Assembly (NCBI RefSeq): GCF_017377395.1
Contig: NZ_CP061800.1
Location: 4,423,633-4,487,632 of the forward strand
DNA from: Desulfonema magnum
GTDB lineage: Bacteria; Desulfobacterota; Desulfobacteria; Desulfobacterales; 4be13
Direction: 5' to 3'
Length of the DNA: 64,000 bases
Below are positions 17,508-26,397 of this stretch, in pieces. Positions within the stretch are counted from its first letter, which is position 1. Every line of letters begins with the position of its first letter. Position numbers and translations under genes: made by a program. The notes under the pieces were generated by a model. That model made no database searches. It was not told where the DNA came from and was given only the letters and a program-made list of their open reading frames with translations.

Positions 17508-18388
17508 GCGTTCAGCTCCGCAAAAACAGTTGTATTGTTGACCCGGCCCGTGGGAAAAATTTCTCTGACGATTTTAAAACCGCTGATATCTCCGGGCTGA
17601 ACCGGCTCGTACAGAACCGCCCGCATTCCGGTATAAGTTCTGAAAATGATGGGAATATGGTTTCCCCGGTGTTTCAGCAGGTTGTGCAGATTCTGAAAAA
17701 TATGGGCTTTGGGTTCTGCAAGGGCTGCTATCAGCACCATATTCCATTCCAGTTCTTTCAGACAGGATTCATCTCCGTGGATAATTTCAATATCTTCCTC
17801 CAGTCCCAGGTGTCGGATCACTTTTCTTGACAATTCAACAGATTGGGAAGATATGTCCAGCCCCACGGAACGTAAGCCGCAGAGATGGCTCATAAGAATC
17901 AGGCTCATGGGCACGGGGCCGGATCCGACAAAGGCAAGCCTGCTGTTCTTTGTGATTTGCATGGCTTGGATCTGATTCCTCACCAATGCTTCATATCGGG
18001 GATAAAGCGGAAAAGATTTCAGGGTGTTCCACGGATCCGCTGATTTCAGTAATTTTTCTGCCAATTGTACTTCATGAATACTGAAAAACAAGGTGTAATA
18101 AGAACGAATGGTGGGAAGTTCCTGACGAATTTCCAGTTGTTCGAGAATAAGCCCTGCCAGATGGTCCCCGGTATTCAAATGGGCCAGATCATCCAAAAGC
18201 TGATAAAGCTGACAGAGTTCTTCAAGAGAAAGCGATGCCAGCATCTCAGGGCTGTATTTCCTGATTCGTCTGGCAAACGCAATGATATGGGGTTTTATAA
18301 TATTCACACTGGCGTCACAATCTCTGCAACAGCCGGAAAAATCACTCTCATCGAGTTCATGCGTATGGGCATAGCTGATATTGTGCAT
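17504..18388 (-). CDS. nicotianamine synthase-like protein 2
   Basis: The 294-aa protein is a second, diverged NAS-like enzyme. It shows DPWNTLKSFPLYPRYEALVR, the SAM site LAFVGSGPVPMSL (near 151-163) and the conserved end VNNTTVF. Overall similarity to its neighbour is clear, but it lacks the repeat-encoded insert. Its N-terminus has a cysteine cluster GCCRDC (19-24) that the partner lacks and that might bind metal. It is the first gene of a three-gene minus-strand unit (NAS2, NAS1, PLP enzyme). Two NAS genes side by side suggest two successive aminocarboxypropyl transfers or a heteromer; both are inference. Confidence 0.82.
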   Translation of the reverse strand: MHNISYAHTHELDESDFSGCCRDCDASVNIIKPHIIAFARRIRKYSPEMLASLSLEELCQLYQLLDDLAHLNTGDHLAGLILEQLEIRQELPTIRSYYTLFFSIHEVQLAEKLLKSADPWNTLKSFPLYPRYEALVRNQIQAMQITKNSRLAFVGSGPVPMSLILMSHLCGLRSVGLDISSQSVELSRKVIRHLGLEEDIEIIHGDESCLKELEWNMVLIAALAEPKAHIFQNLHNLLKHRGNHIPIIFRTYTGMRAVLYEPVQPGDISGFKIVREIFPTGRVNNTTVFAELNA

Positions 18389-18409
18389 AATGTATTGGCC
18401 TCAGATATG

Positions 18410-18560
18410 ATTTTAATAAGCCGGAGGATCAGTCAGTCCCCCGGATGAAAGTGAAAGCAGTGATTCAGCGAAGCTCACGCCGAAGACTGAGGGCAGCTAT
18501 GAACCAAGCTGGCCTGAGCAGCCTGCCGGGGCTTTCCTTTCATGTTTCATTGTAAGGGAA
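18410..18560 (-). promoter_or_regulatory. structured leader candidate upstream of the NAS operon
   Basis: The leader can pair ATGAAAGGAAAG with CTTTCACTTTCAT over ~100 nt and holds several inner hairpins (CAGCTTGG/CATAGCTG, TCAG ... CTGA). It ends ~25-40 nt before the NAS2 start. I could not match it to a known riboswitch class. It may be a metal- or metabolite-responsive leader, or another dispersed palindrome. Confidence 0.35.
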
Positions 18561-18568
18561 CACGAAAT

Positions 18569-18604
18569 AATACCCGATACAATACACCGGGTATTTTATT
18601 TTTG
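18569..18604. terminator. hairpin terminator candidate
   Basis: Stem AATACCCG / CGGGTATT with an 11-nt loop, followed on plus by TTATTTTT and on minus by TATTT. It could stop transcription arriving on the minus strand from the 122-aa ORF. Confidence 0.5.
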
Positions 18605-18715
18605 GGGAAATCCCTAACTGCTGAATCATGATCGTTTTAAAAAAAATATTTCTCAATTCGGACTGTCAAAGTTACACTTTCGCAGGCTTCCCTGATTTTT
18701 GGATAACAGAAATTC

Positions 18716-18742
18716 TGCCAAACTGCAAGTTTGGCACTCCGG
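18716..18742. repeat. dispersed palindrome, TTTGGCACTCCGGA family
   Basis: TGCCAAACTGCAAGTTTGGCACTCC-type palindrome (arms TGCCAAACT/AGTTTGGCA). Related copies lie at 27537, 43557-43646 and 45775. Confidence 0.7.
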
Positions 18743-18766
18743 ATAATTTTTTTGTTATACTGTGCC

Positions 18767-19135
18767 TCACGACAGATCACTTTTGAGCATCTCGTCATTC
18801 AGCTCCAAGTTTTTGAGGGCCATCTTTGTTTCTTCAATTTTCTGCGCTGAAATACCGTTCTCCTGTAAAATTTCCACATTCAGCGTCAGCCCCTGTTCGT
18901 TGGCAAATCCGGAAAGCACTTTTATTTTTTCCGGTAAAACAAGAATCTTCGTCAGTCTGGGAGGCTCAGTCTGCTTTCTGGCTTCCTCACCCGTAATAAT
19001 AAAAACCTCCTCGGAGATTTCCACTTGATCAGGAGAAAGGCTTTCACCAAAATAAAACGTTTCATAAGAGCCATCAAAAGGGATGGCCGGGAATAAGTAC
19101 AGCAGGTTAAGCTGAGGAACGAAAATCAACGCCAA
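18767..19135 (-). CDS. hypothetical protein, 122 aa
   Basis: An open frame whose N-terminus (VPQLNLLYLFPAIPFDG) overlaps a dispersed repeat (GGGTTTCGTTCCTCAACCC), so the real start may lie further in. The body is acidic and has no signal peptide or motif I recognise (EVFIITGEEARKQTEPPRLTKILVLPEK). It sits on the same strand between the moeA cluster and the NAS operon. It may be a real gene or a fragment. Confidence 0.35.
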   Translation of the reverse strand: MALIFVPQLNLLYLFPAIPFDGSYETFYFGESLSPDQVEISEEVFIITGEEARKQTEPPRLTKILVLPEKIKVLSGFANEQGLTLNVEILQENGISAQKIEETKMALKNLELNDEMLKSDLS

Positions 19136-19191
19136 TGTCGGGTTTCGTTCCTCAACCCGGCTGCATGACTGACACCCCTGTCTGTCAAAGT

Positions 19192-21123
19192 CTAATCACT
19201 GACAACCGTTCCTGTTTTTTCAGTGCTGTATCCGCCCAGCGCCTGAACCCGTTTTTTAAATTCCCCGGTGTTTATTGTTTCAAGCAGAATCCTGATATTG
19301 TCCGAGTCAAAATGCTCCTGAGGAATAACAAGGTCATACTGTTCTGTGACAACAGGAATAAAATCCAGATGCAGGGCCTTTGCTGCCGCATAAATTCCCA
19401 ATCCCGCGTCAGCCATTCCGCTCAACACTGAAACCGCCACAGACATATGGGTAAATTCCTCGTTTTCATATCCTGTGATGCTCCCGCTGTCCATGCCAAG
19501 CTGCCTGAGTCTGTAGTCAAGAAGAATCCGCGTGCCGGACCCGGCCTGTCTGTTAATAAACATGATGTCCTCACGCCCGAGATCCTCGATGCCTCTGATG
19601 TTTTTGGGATTCCCCGGGGAGACAATCAGTCCCTGATCTCTGAACACAAGATTGACCAGTTTTACTTTGGTATCAGGCAAATATCGTCTGATATACGATA
19701 TATTGTAGGAACCGTCTTCCGTGTCAAGCAGATGCGAACCCGCAAGATGACACACGCCCCGTTTAATTGCCATGAGGCCGCCCATGCTTCCCACATGACT
19801 TGAGGAAACTTTAAGGTTGCTATGCTTTGCCTTTAATTCATCCGCTAAAATATCCAGTGTGTTGTCATGGCTTCCCACCACAACAATGGTATTCTGAACA
19901 GAAGACAGGGGGCGGAGAAGTTCTGCAAAAACCGGTTCCTTATCTTTCAGCCCCTCAACGTGATTAGGGATGCGGATAATCCCGTCCGCCTCGGTGATGG
20001 ATGTGATGCTTCCGGAGCCTCTGGGCAGCGGTGTTGCCACCACCCGGTCCCCCACTTTGCCGAGTTTGACCCGCAAAAATTCTTCCACACCGAGTTTTGA
20101 GGCAATTTTTCGTATGGGCTGAACCTCGGTTTTTTGCGGTTCAATGTCCGGCTGCCCCAATGCCCGGCATATCAGAGGTCGTACAAACTGCTCAAACGAG
20201 ATGATAGCCGACACAGGATATCCTGGTATCCCTAAAACAGGTTTGTTTTTTATCTCGCCGATAATCAGCGGTTTTCCAGGCATCATGGTGACGCCGTGAA
20301 CCAGTGTCTCTCCCAAATCACTGATCACCTGTTTTGAATAATCCTCGGACCCGGCAGAGGATCCGCCATCTATCAGTATAATATCAAAATCACTGTGTGC
20401 CGCGTCATCAACCGCCTGTCTGATCTTCTCCACATTATCTGTTAAAATCTCGTGCCGGATATATGTGGCACCGCATGCCTCGGCCAGTTTGCCCAGAACA
20501 AAGGAATTGCTTTCAACAACCTGACCGGGTTTAAGGTTTTCAAGTTTGGTGTCACGCCACTCAACCAGTTCGGAACCAGTTGGAATAATAAGCAGTTTTG
20601 GTTTTTTTCTCACAGATACCGTAAACACTCCGCCTGAAAGAAGCGCGCCCACACAATAAGGCGTGACCAGATGATTCTGGGGAAACAACAGCTCGGTAGC
20701 GACAATATCTTCTCCCATTTTTCGGATATACTGCCAGGGAAAAGCCGGGGCTTCGATTTCAATACGGTTTTCATCCAGCACGTTAATATGCTCAATCATA
20801 ATCACGGCATTGGTATTTTCAGGAATCACATTGCCGGTATTAATATAAAACGCGTCCCTGCCGACAATCAGCTCCTTTGGTCTTGCCTCGCTCGCGCCAA
20901 AGGTATTTTCCGCTTTTACGGCAATGCCGTCCATTGCCGCGGCATGGAAATTCGGGGCAGAAATTTTTGCTGTTACCGGTTCTGCAAGGACCCGGCCCAC
21001 CGCGTCCGGAACAGATACTCTCTCGTTTGAAAGGGTTCCGAACATGGAAAACCGTTCAAAAAGGATTTCCCTGGCTTGTTTCAGGGTTTTCATTTTTAAA
21101 TATACATTACGCTTTGATTTCAT
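19192..21123 (-). CDS. MoeA-type molybdenum insertase fused to a periplasmic-binding-protein domain
   Basis: Residues ~8-405 form a MoeA domain: FHAAAMDGIAVKAENTFGA, IPTGSELVEW, DGGSSAGSEDYSKQ, GVTMMPGKPLIIGE and VLGIPGYPVSA. MoeA inserts molybdate (or tungstate) into adenylylated molybdopterin. After a linker (near 408, IVVVGSHDN) residues to 643 form a LysR-substrate/PBP-like domain with SSHVGSMGGLMAIKRG, FINRQAGSGTRILLDY and SVLSGMADAGLGIYAAA. This fused architecture is known in anaerobes; the second domain is thought to sense or bind oxyanions. It starts 2 bp after a PilZ gene and is the last gene of a moeA-pilZ-moeA unit. Confidence 0.9.
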   Translation of the reverse strand: MKSKRNVYLKMKTLKQAREILFERFSMFGTLSNERVSVPDAVGRVLAEPVTAKISAPNFHAAAMDGIAVKAENTFGASEARPKELIVGRDAFYINTGNVIPENTNAVIMIEHINVLDENRIEIEAPAFPWQYIRKMGEDIVATELLFPQNHLVTPYCVGALLSGGVFTVSVRKKPKLLIIPTGSELVEWRDTKLENLKPGQVVESNSFVLGKLAEACGATYIRHEILTDNVEKIRQAVDDAAHSDFDIILIDGGSSAGSEDYSKQVISDLGETLVHGVTMMPGKPLIIGEIKNKPVLGIPGYPVSAIISFEQFVRPLICRALGQPDIEPQKTEVQPIRKIASKLGVEEFLRVKLGKVGDRVVATPLPRGSGSITSITEADGIIRIPNHVEGLKDKEPVFAELLRPLSSVQNTIVVVGSHDNTLDILADELKAKHSNLKVSSSHVGSMGGLMAIKRGVCHLAGSHLLDTEDGSYNISYIRRYLPDTKVKLVNLVFRDQGLIVSPGNPKNIRGIEDLGREDIMFINRQAGSGTRILLDYRLRQLGMDSGSITGYENEEFTHMSVAVSVLSGMADAGLGIYAAAKALHLDFIPVVTEQYDLVIPQEHFDSDNIRILLETINTGEFKKRVQALGGYSTEKTGTVVSD

Positions 21124-21125
21124 AT

Positions 21126-21512
21126 TTATCTCCGAGTCATTTTATCCGCCCATGAGTTAATAAAGTTTCGAATCTGATCTTTGGCAGTCTCAGGAATGTC
21201 CAGGAATTCACAGCCGAACAACATATGTTTAAAACCTTTGTAATTCTGAATCCACCTGATTTTTGTTTCAATACCGACAACTGGCCATAGTTCTGTGTGC
21301 CCTTTGAACTCCCTGAGAAGAAGCCGATCCTCCACATTTATTATTATATTGTCATCCTTTTTTATGCTCAGACCCATGCCGCCCGGGCTTAAATCCATAA
21401 CAATTGCGCGGATCGTTTTTTCCTGGTAATTCGGAAGATCAAAGACAGCCACAGGTCCGTCTTCTATGGAAAAAAACATCCGTTTATATTCTCTTCTCTC
21501 TATTCTTTCCAT
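21126..21512 (-). CDS. PilZ-domain protein
   Basis: I start at ATG 21512 (128 aa, MERIERREYKRMFFSIEDG). The longer open frame upstream only reads through heptamer repeats. The RREYKR motif followed by DLSPGGMGL is the two-part c-di-GMP binding signature of PilZ domains (RxxxR and D/NxSxxG). The domain fills the whole protein. It is probably a soluble c-di-GMP receptor. Its close packing between two moeA genes is unusual and suggests co-transcription. An AGGAG site lies upstream of the ATG. Confidence 0.88.
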   Translation of the reverse strand: MERIERREYKRMFFSIEDGPVAVFDLPNYQEKTIRAIVMDLSPGGMGLSIKKDDNIIINVEDRLLLREFKGHTELWPVVGIETKIRWIQNYKGFKHMLFGCEFLDIPETAKDQIRNFINSWADKMTRR

Positions 21513-21526
21513 AATACTCTCCTTTG

Positions 21527-21720
21527 AAATTTGAAACTTGAAACTTGAAATTTGAAACTCGGAACTTGAAATTTGAAATTTGAAACTTGAAACTTGAAGT
21601 TTGAAACTTGAAACTTGAAATCCGAAGGTCCGGCGGATTCTCATGCAGGCATATGTAACTGTTCCGATTTTCAAGTTTTAAGTCTTAATCATGTGACTGT
21701 TCCGAGTTTCAAGTTTCAAC
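21527..21720. repeat. heptamer repeats upstream of the PilZ gene
   Basis: TTGAAAC/TTGAAAT-type 7-bp units at 21527-21622 and a shorter set (GAGTTTCAAGTTTC) at 21695-21719, just after the moeA stop. They make the PilZ frame look falsely longer. Confidence 0.8.
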
Positions 21721-21728
21721 CCATTGTT

Positions 21729-22952
21729 TTATAATATAATAACAAAGACTTTTGTATCTTTATCCAGGCCTTCGGTGTTTATCCCTATTTCAATCAGGCC
21801 GTCTGCTTTTATGATGGTATTGAGCAGGCCGGATTTTCCAAGAATTGGTTCAGCCCGGAGAACGCCATCTTTTTCAATGAGTCGCACCCGGACATAGTCA
21901 GCACGTCCCTGGGCAGAAGATACGTTTCTGCTTAACAGGGCAGGGACTCTGATTTCTTTTTTATGCCCAAGTCCGCAGATATGTTCGATAAACGGGCGGA
22001 CTACAATGGAAAATACAACCATAGCTGAAACAACATGTCCGGGCAAGCCCCAAAATGCTTTGTTCCGAACTTTGGCGAGGATTGTGGGTTTTCCGGGACT
22101 GATCGAGATTCCATGTACAAGTATGTCAGACTCCGGAAGAGCGGAAAGCACTTCAATGGTAAAATCTCTTACTCCTACGGAGCTTCCTCCTGAAATCAGC
22201 ACCATGTCTGACTGGGAAAGGGCCTGGGAACATTTTTCAAAAAGCATATCATAGTCATCCTGAACAATTCCGAAAACAAGAGGAATGGCACCGGCTTCTC
22301 TTACCAGCGCGGATAATGTATGGGTATTGATGTCTCGAATCTGTCCGGATCCCGGAGATTTTTCAATTGGCACAACTTCATCCCCTGTGGAGATAATACC
22401 GATGACCGGTTTCTTAAAGACTTCGGCGCGTTGTTTCCCAAAAGCAGCCAGGAGACCGGTTTCCTGTGGTCTGAGTTTCTGACCGCGAGAGAGGATAATC
22501 TCCTCATTTTTGAAATCCTCTCCGATTTCAATCATATGCTGTCCCGGGGCAACACTTCGGAAGACTTCTATGGTTGTGTCGTCCATGGCCTCTGTATGCT
22601 CAATCATTATCACACTGTCTGCCCCGGGCGGCACCATGCCCCCGGTTGAGATTCTGGCACATTCTCCCGGACCAATTGAAAAATCAGGTGACTGTCCCAT
22701 ATAAACAGCACCTCTGATATTGAGATATGCAGGATTAGCTTCAGACGCACCAAAAGTTGACGAGGCCCGGACAGCATAGCCGTCCATGGTTGCCCGCATA
22801 AAATCCGGAAGATCAACATCGGAAACAATATCCTTGGCAAGAATTCTTCCCAATGTATCAGACAAAGGGATTTCTTCGGTGCCAGTGTGTGGAAAACCAG
22901 AAGCATATTCAAGGACCTGGTCCAAACTTTTTACTTTGAAAAATTCTTTCAT
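21729..22952 (-). CDS. moeA: molybdopterin molybdenumtransferase MoeA
   Basis: The 407-aa protein is a complete MoeA: N-terminal RATMDGYAVRASSTFGA, IISTGDEVVP, the MogA-like core SGGSSVGVRDFT, GISISPGKPTILAKV and WGLPGHVVSAMVV, then the small C-terminal domain. It catalyses metal insertion into molybdopterin-AMP in the cytoplasm. It opens the moeA-pilZ-moeA/PBP unit. Two different MoeA proteins in one unit could serve molybdenum and tungsten, as proposed in tungsten-using microbes; this is inference. Its start faces the large hairpin array. Confidence 0.93.
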   Translation of the reverse strand: MKEFFKVKSLDQVLEYASGFPHTGTEEIPLSDTLGRILAKDIVSDVDLPDFMRATMDGYAVRASSTFGASEANPAYLNIRGAVYMGQSPDFSIGPGECARISTGGMVPPGADSVIMIEHTEAMDDTTIEVFRSVAPGQHMIEIGEDFKNEEIILSRGQKLRPQETGLLAAFGKQRAEVFKKPVIGIISTGDEVVPIEKSPGSGQIRDINTHTLSALVREAGAIPLVFGIVQDDYDMLFEKCSQALSQSDMVLISGGSSVGVRDFTIEVLSALPESDILVHGISISPGKPTILAKVRNKAFWGLPGHVVSAMVVFSIVVRPFIEHICGLGHKKEIRVPALLSRNVSSAQGRADYVRVRLIEKDGVLRAEPILGKSGLLNTIIKADGLIEIGINTEGLDKDTKVFVIIL

Positions 22953-23136
22953 AAATTTTACCCGGTGTTATAAATTATAAATTTTTATTTTTTCAGAAAA
23001 TAGGACATTTTATCCCTTTATAATCAAAATATAAAAAAAATTCAATAAACGGTTTTCAAACATCATCTTCTTTGTCTGTTTCTGTGAGAGGTCTGGAAAT
23101 TTCAGCAGATCGAAAACGAGTGAAAATTCATGGCCT

Positions 23137-26051
23137 GTTCGTAGTTCCGCCTTTAGGCAGATTTTTTCTGTTCGTAGTTCCGCCTTTGGGCAGATTTTTT
23201 CTGTTCGTAGTTCCGCCTTTAGGCAGATTTTTTCTGTTCGTAGTTCCGCCTTTAGGCGGTCCTTGTGAAATCAGAGAGTTGTAATCACATAACAGACCGC
23301 CTAAAGGCGGAACTACGAACTTTTTTTATTTGTTAAGGATTGATAGATTTTTTCTGTTCGTAGTTCCGCCTTTGGGCAGATTTTTTCTGTTCGTAGTTCC
23401 GCCTTTGGGCAGATTTTTTCTGTTCGTAGTTCCGCCTTTGGGCAGATTTTTTCTGTTCGTAGTTCCGCCTTTAGGCGGTCCTTGTGAAATCAGAGAGTTG
23501 TAATCACATAACAGACCGCCTAAAGGCGGAACTACGAACTTTTTTTATTTGTTAAGGATTGATAGATTTTTTCTGTTCGTAGTTCCGCCTTTAGGCAGAT
23601 TTTTTCTGTTCGTAGTTCCGCCTTTAGGCGGTCCTTGTGAAATCAGAGAGTTGTAATCACATAACAGACCGCCTAAAGGCGGAACTACGAACTTTTTTTA
23701 TTTGTTAAGGATTGATAGATTTTTTCTGTTCGTAGTTCCGCCTTTGGGCAGATTTTTTCTGTTCGTAGTTCCGCCTTTGGGCAGATTTTTTCTGTTCGTA
23801 GTTCCGCCTTTGGGCAGATTTTTTCTGTTCGTAGTTCCGCCTTTAGGCGGTCCTTGTGAAATCAGAGAGTTGTAATCACATAACAGACCGCCTAAAGGCG
23901 GAACTACGAACTTTTTTTATTTGTTAAGGATTGATAGATTTTTTCTGTTCGTAGTTCCGCCTTTGGGTAGCTTTTTTCTGTTCGTAGTTCCGCCTTTAGG
24001 CGGTCCTTGTGAAATCAGAGAGTTGTAATCACATAACAGACCGCCTAAAGGCGGAACTACGAACTTTTTTTATTTGTTAAGGATTGATAGATTTTTTCTG
24101 TTCGTAGTTCCGCCTTTAGGCAGATTTTTTCTGTTCGTAGTTCCGCCTTTAGGCGGTCCTTGTGAAATCAGAGAGTTGTAATCACATAACAGACCGCCTA
24201 AAGGCGGAACTACGAACTTTTTTTATTTGTTAAGGATTGATAGATTTTTTCTGTTCGTAGTTCCGCCTTTGGGCAGATTTTTTCTGTTCGTAGTTCCGCC
24301 TTTAGGCGGTCCTTGTGAAATCAGAGAGTTGTAATCACATAACAGACCGCCTAAAGGCGGAACTACGAACTTTTTTTATTTGTTAAGGATTGATAGATTT
24401 TTTCTGTTCGTAGTTCCGCCTTTGGGCAGATTTTTTCTGTTCGTAGTTCCGCCTTTAGGCGGTCCTTGTGAAATCAGAGAGTTGTAATCACATAACAGAC
24501 CGCCTAAAGGCGGAACTACGAACTTTTTTTATTTGTTAAGGATTGATAGATTTTTTCTGTTCGTAGTTCCGCCTTTGGGCAGCTTTTTTCTGTTCGTAGT
24601 TCCGCCTTTGGGCAGATTTTTTCTGTTCGTAGTTCCGCCTTTAGGCGGTCCTTGTGAAATCAGAGAGTTGTAATCACATAACAGACCGCCTAAAGGCGGA
24701 ACTACGAACTTTTTTTATTTGTTAAGGATTGATAGATTTTTTCTGTTCGTAGTTCCGCCTTTGGGCAGATTTTTTCTGTTCGTAGTTCCGCCTTTGGGCA
24801 GATTTTTTCTGTTCGTAGTTCCGCCTTTGGGCAGATTTTTTCTGTTCGTAGTTCCGCCTTTAGGCGGTCCTTGTGAAATCAGAGAGTTGTACTCACATAA
24901 CAGACCGCCTAAAGGCGGAACTACGAACTTTTTTTATTTGTTAAGGATTGATAGATTTTTTCTGTTCGTAGTTCCGCCTTTAGGCGGTCCTTGTGAAATC
25001 AGAGAGTTGTAATCACATAACAGACCGCCTAAAGGCGGAACTACGAACTTTTTTTATTTGTTAAGGATTGATAGATTTTTTCTGTTCGTAGTTCCGCCTT
25101 TAGGCAGATTTTTTCTGTTCGTAGTTCCGCCTTTGGGCAGATTTTTTCTGTTCGTAGTTCCGCCTTTAGGCGGTCCTTGTGAAATCAGAGAGTTGTAATC
25201 ACATAACAGACCGCCTAAAGGCGGAACTACGAACTTTTTTTATTTGTTAAGGATTGATAGATTTTTTCTGTTCGTAGTTCCGCCTTTAGGTAGCTTTTTT
25301 CTGTTCGTAGTTCCGCCTTTGGGCAGATTTTTTCTGTTCGTAGTTCCGCCTTTGGGCAGATTTTTTCTGTTCGTAGTTCCGCCTTTAGGCGGTCCTTGTG
25401 AAATCAGAGAGTTGTACTCACATAACAGACCGCCTAAAGGCGGAACTACGAACTTTTTTTATTTGTTAAGGATTGATAGATTTTTTCTGTTCGTAGTTCC
25501 GCCTTTAGGCGGTCCTTGTGAAATCAGAGAGTTGTAATCACATAACAGACCGCCTAAAGGCGGAACTACGAACTTTTTTTATTTGTTAAGGATTGATAGA
25601 TTTTTTCTGTTCGTAGTTCCGCCTTTAGGCAGATTTTTTCTGTTCGTAGTTCCGCCTTTAGGCGGTCCTTGTGAAATCAGAGAGTTGTAATCACATAACA
25701 GACCGCCTAAAGGCGGAACTACGAACTTTTTTTATTTGTTAAGGATTGATAGATTTTTTCTGTTCGTAGTTCCGCCTTTAGGCGGTCCTTGTGAAATCAG
25801 AGAGTTGTACTCACATAACAGACCGCCTAAAGGCGGAACTACGAACTTTTTTTATTTGTTAAGGATTGATAGATTTTTTCTGTTCGTAGTTCCGCCTTTA
25901 GGTAGCTTTTTTCTGTTCGTAGTTCCGCCTTTGGGCAGATTTTTTCTGTTCGTAGTTCCGCCTTTAGGCGGTCCTTGTGAAATCAGAGAGTTGTAATCAC
26001 ATAACAGACCGCCTAAAGGCGGAACTACGAACTTTTTTTATTTGTTAAGGA
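23137..26051. repeat. 17-copy hairpin array with quantised spacing
   Basis: The repeated core has a 26-bp perfect stem (GTTCGTAGTTCCGCC ... GGCGGAACTACGAAC) with a ~33-nt loop (GAAATCAGAGAGTTGTAATC), then TTTTTTTATTTGTTAAGG and ATTGATAGATTTTTT. Between cores lie 0 to 3 copies of a 33-bp half-unit (GTTCGTAGTTCCGCCTTTGG, then GCAGATTTTTTCT). Core positions (GTCCTTGTG) are 23259, 23478, 23631, 23850, 24003, 24156, 24309, 24462, 24648, 24867, 24987, 25173, 25392, 25512, 25665, 25785 and 25971. All steps are 120, 153, 186 or 219 bp. ORFs of 70-97 aa in it are translated repeat (FFLFVVPPLG). Confidence 0.95.
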
Positions 26052-26123
26052 TTTATATTTCTTTGATAAAAATTGCCAGTTCAGATTTTTTCTGTTATAA
26101 ATAGGGTCAGCAGATTGAAACGG

Positions 26124-26178
26124 ATGTGTCCCGCCTTTCACACATAAAATTTGTCCTTGTGTAAAAGGTGGGACACAC
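26124..26178. repeat. dispersed palindrome, GTGTGTCCC family
   Basis: GTGTCCCGCCTTTCACACA ... TGTGTAAAAGGTGGGACAC inverted repeat. Almost the same copy lies at 52250-52303, and half-copies at 38142 and 51907. Confidence 0.75.
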
Positions 26179-26273
26179 CCAGGATTTCATATAAGAAACA
26201 GGATTCATAAGAAAGGGATTTGATCCGGAGCGTCTGAAAAATAAGAAGGGAGGAATCGGGCTTTTTTTCATTT

Positions 26274-26397
26274 AAGTACCTAACCATAAGTTTTCGATAT
26301 TCACCCGGGGAAGAAACCCGGCTTTTTTTCCGGAATGATTCGCCGGCCCTGAAGGAAAAAGCCGGGTTTCTCCGCGGTTCGCAGAAAAAAAAGATGT
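26274..26397. mobile_element. MITE, AAGTACC family, copy B1 (reversed, truncated)
   Basis: Starts AAGTACCTAACCATAAGTTT (the right end reversed) with internal AAACCCGGC and GCCGGGTTTCTCC. Its second end is missing; copy B2 starts there in the opposite orientation. Confidence 0.7.

Noticed and set aside
21513..21674. N-terminal extension of the PilZ protein
   Set aside because: The added residues (VSSFKFQ repeats) are translated heptamers; ATG 21512 has its own ribosome site.
23072..25996. Four plus-strand ORFs of 70-97 aa (FFLFVVPPLG repeats)
   Set aside because: They are translations of the hairpin array; they have no ribosome site and follow the repeat period exactly.
23137..26051. CRISPR array
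   Set aside because: Intervening segments are not unique spacers but copies of the same 33-bp half-unit, and no cas gene is near.
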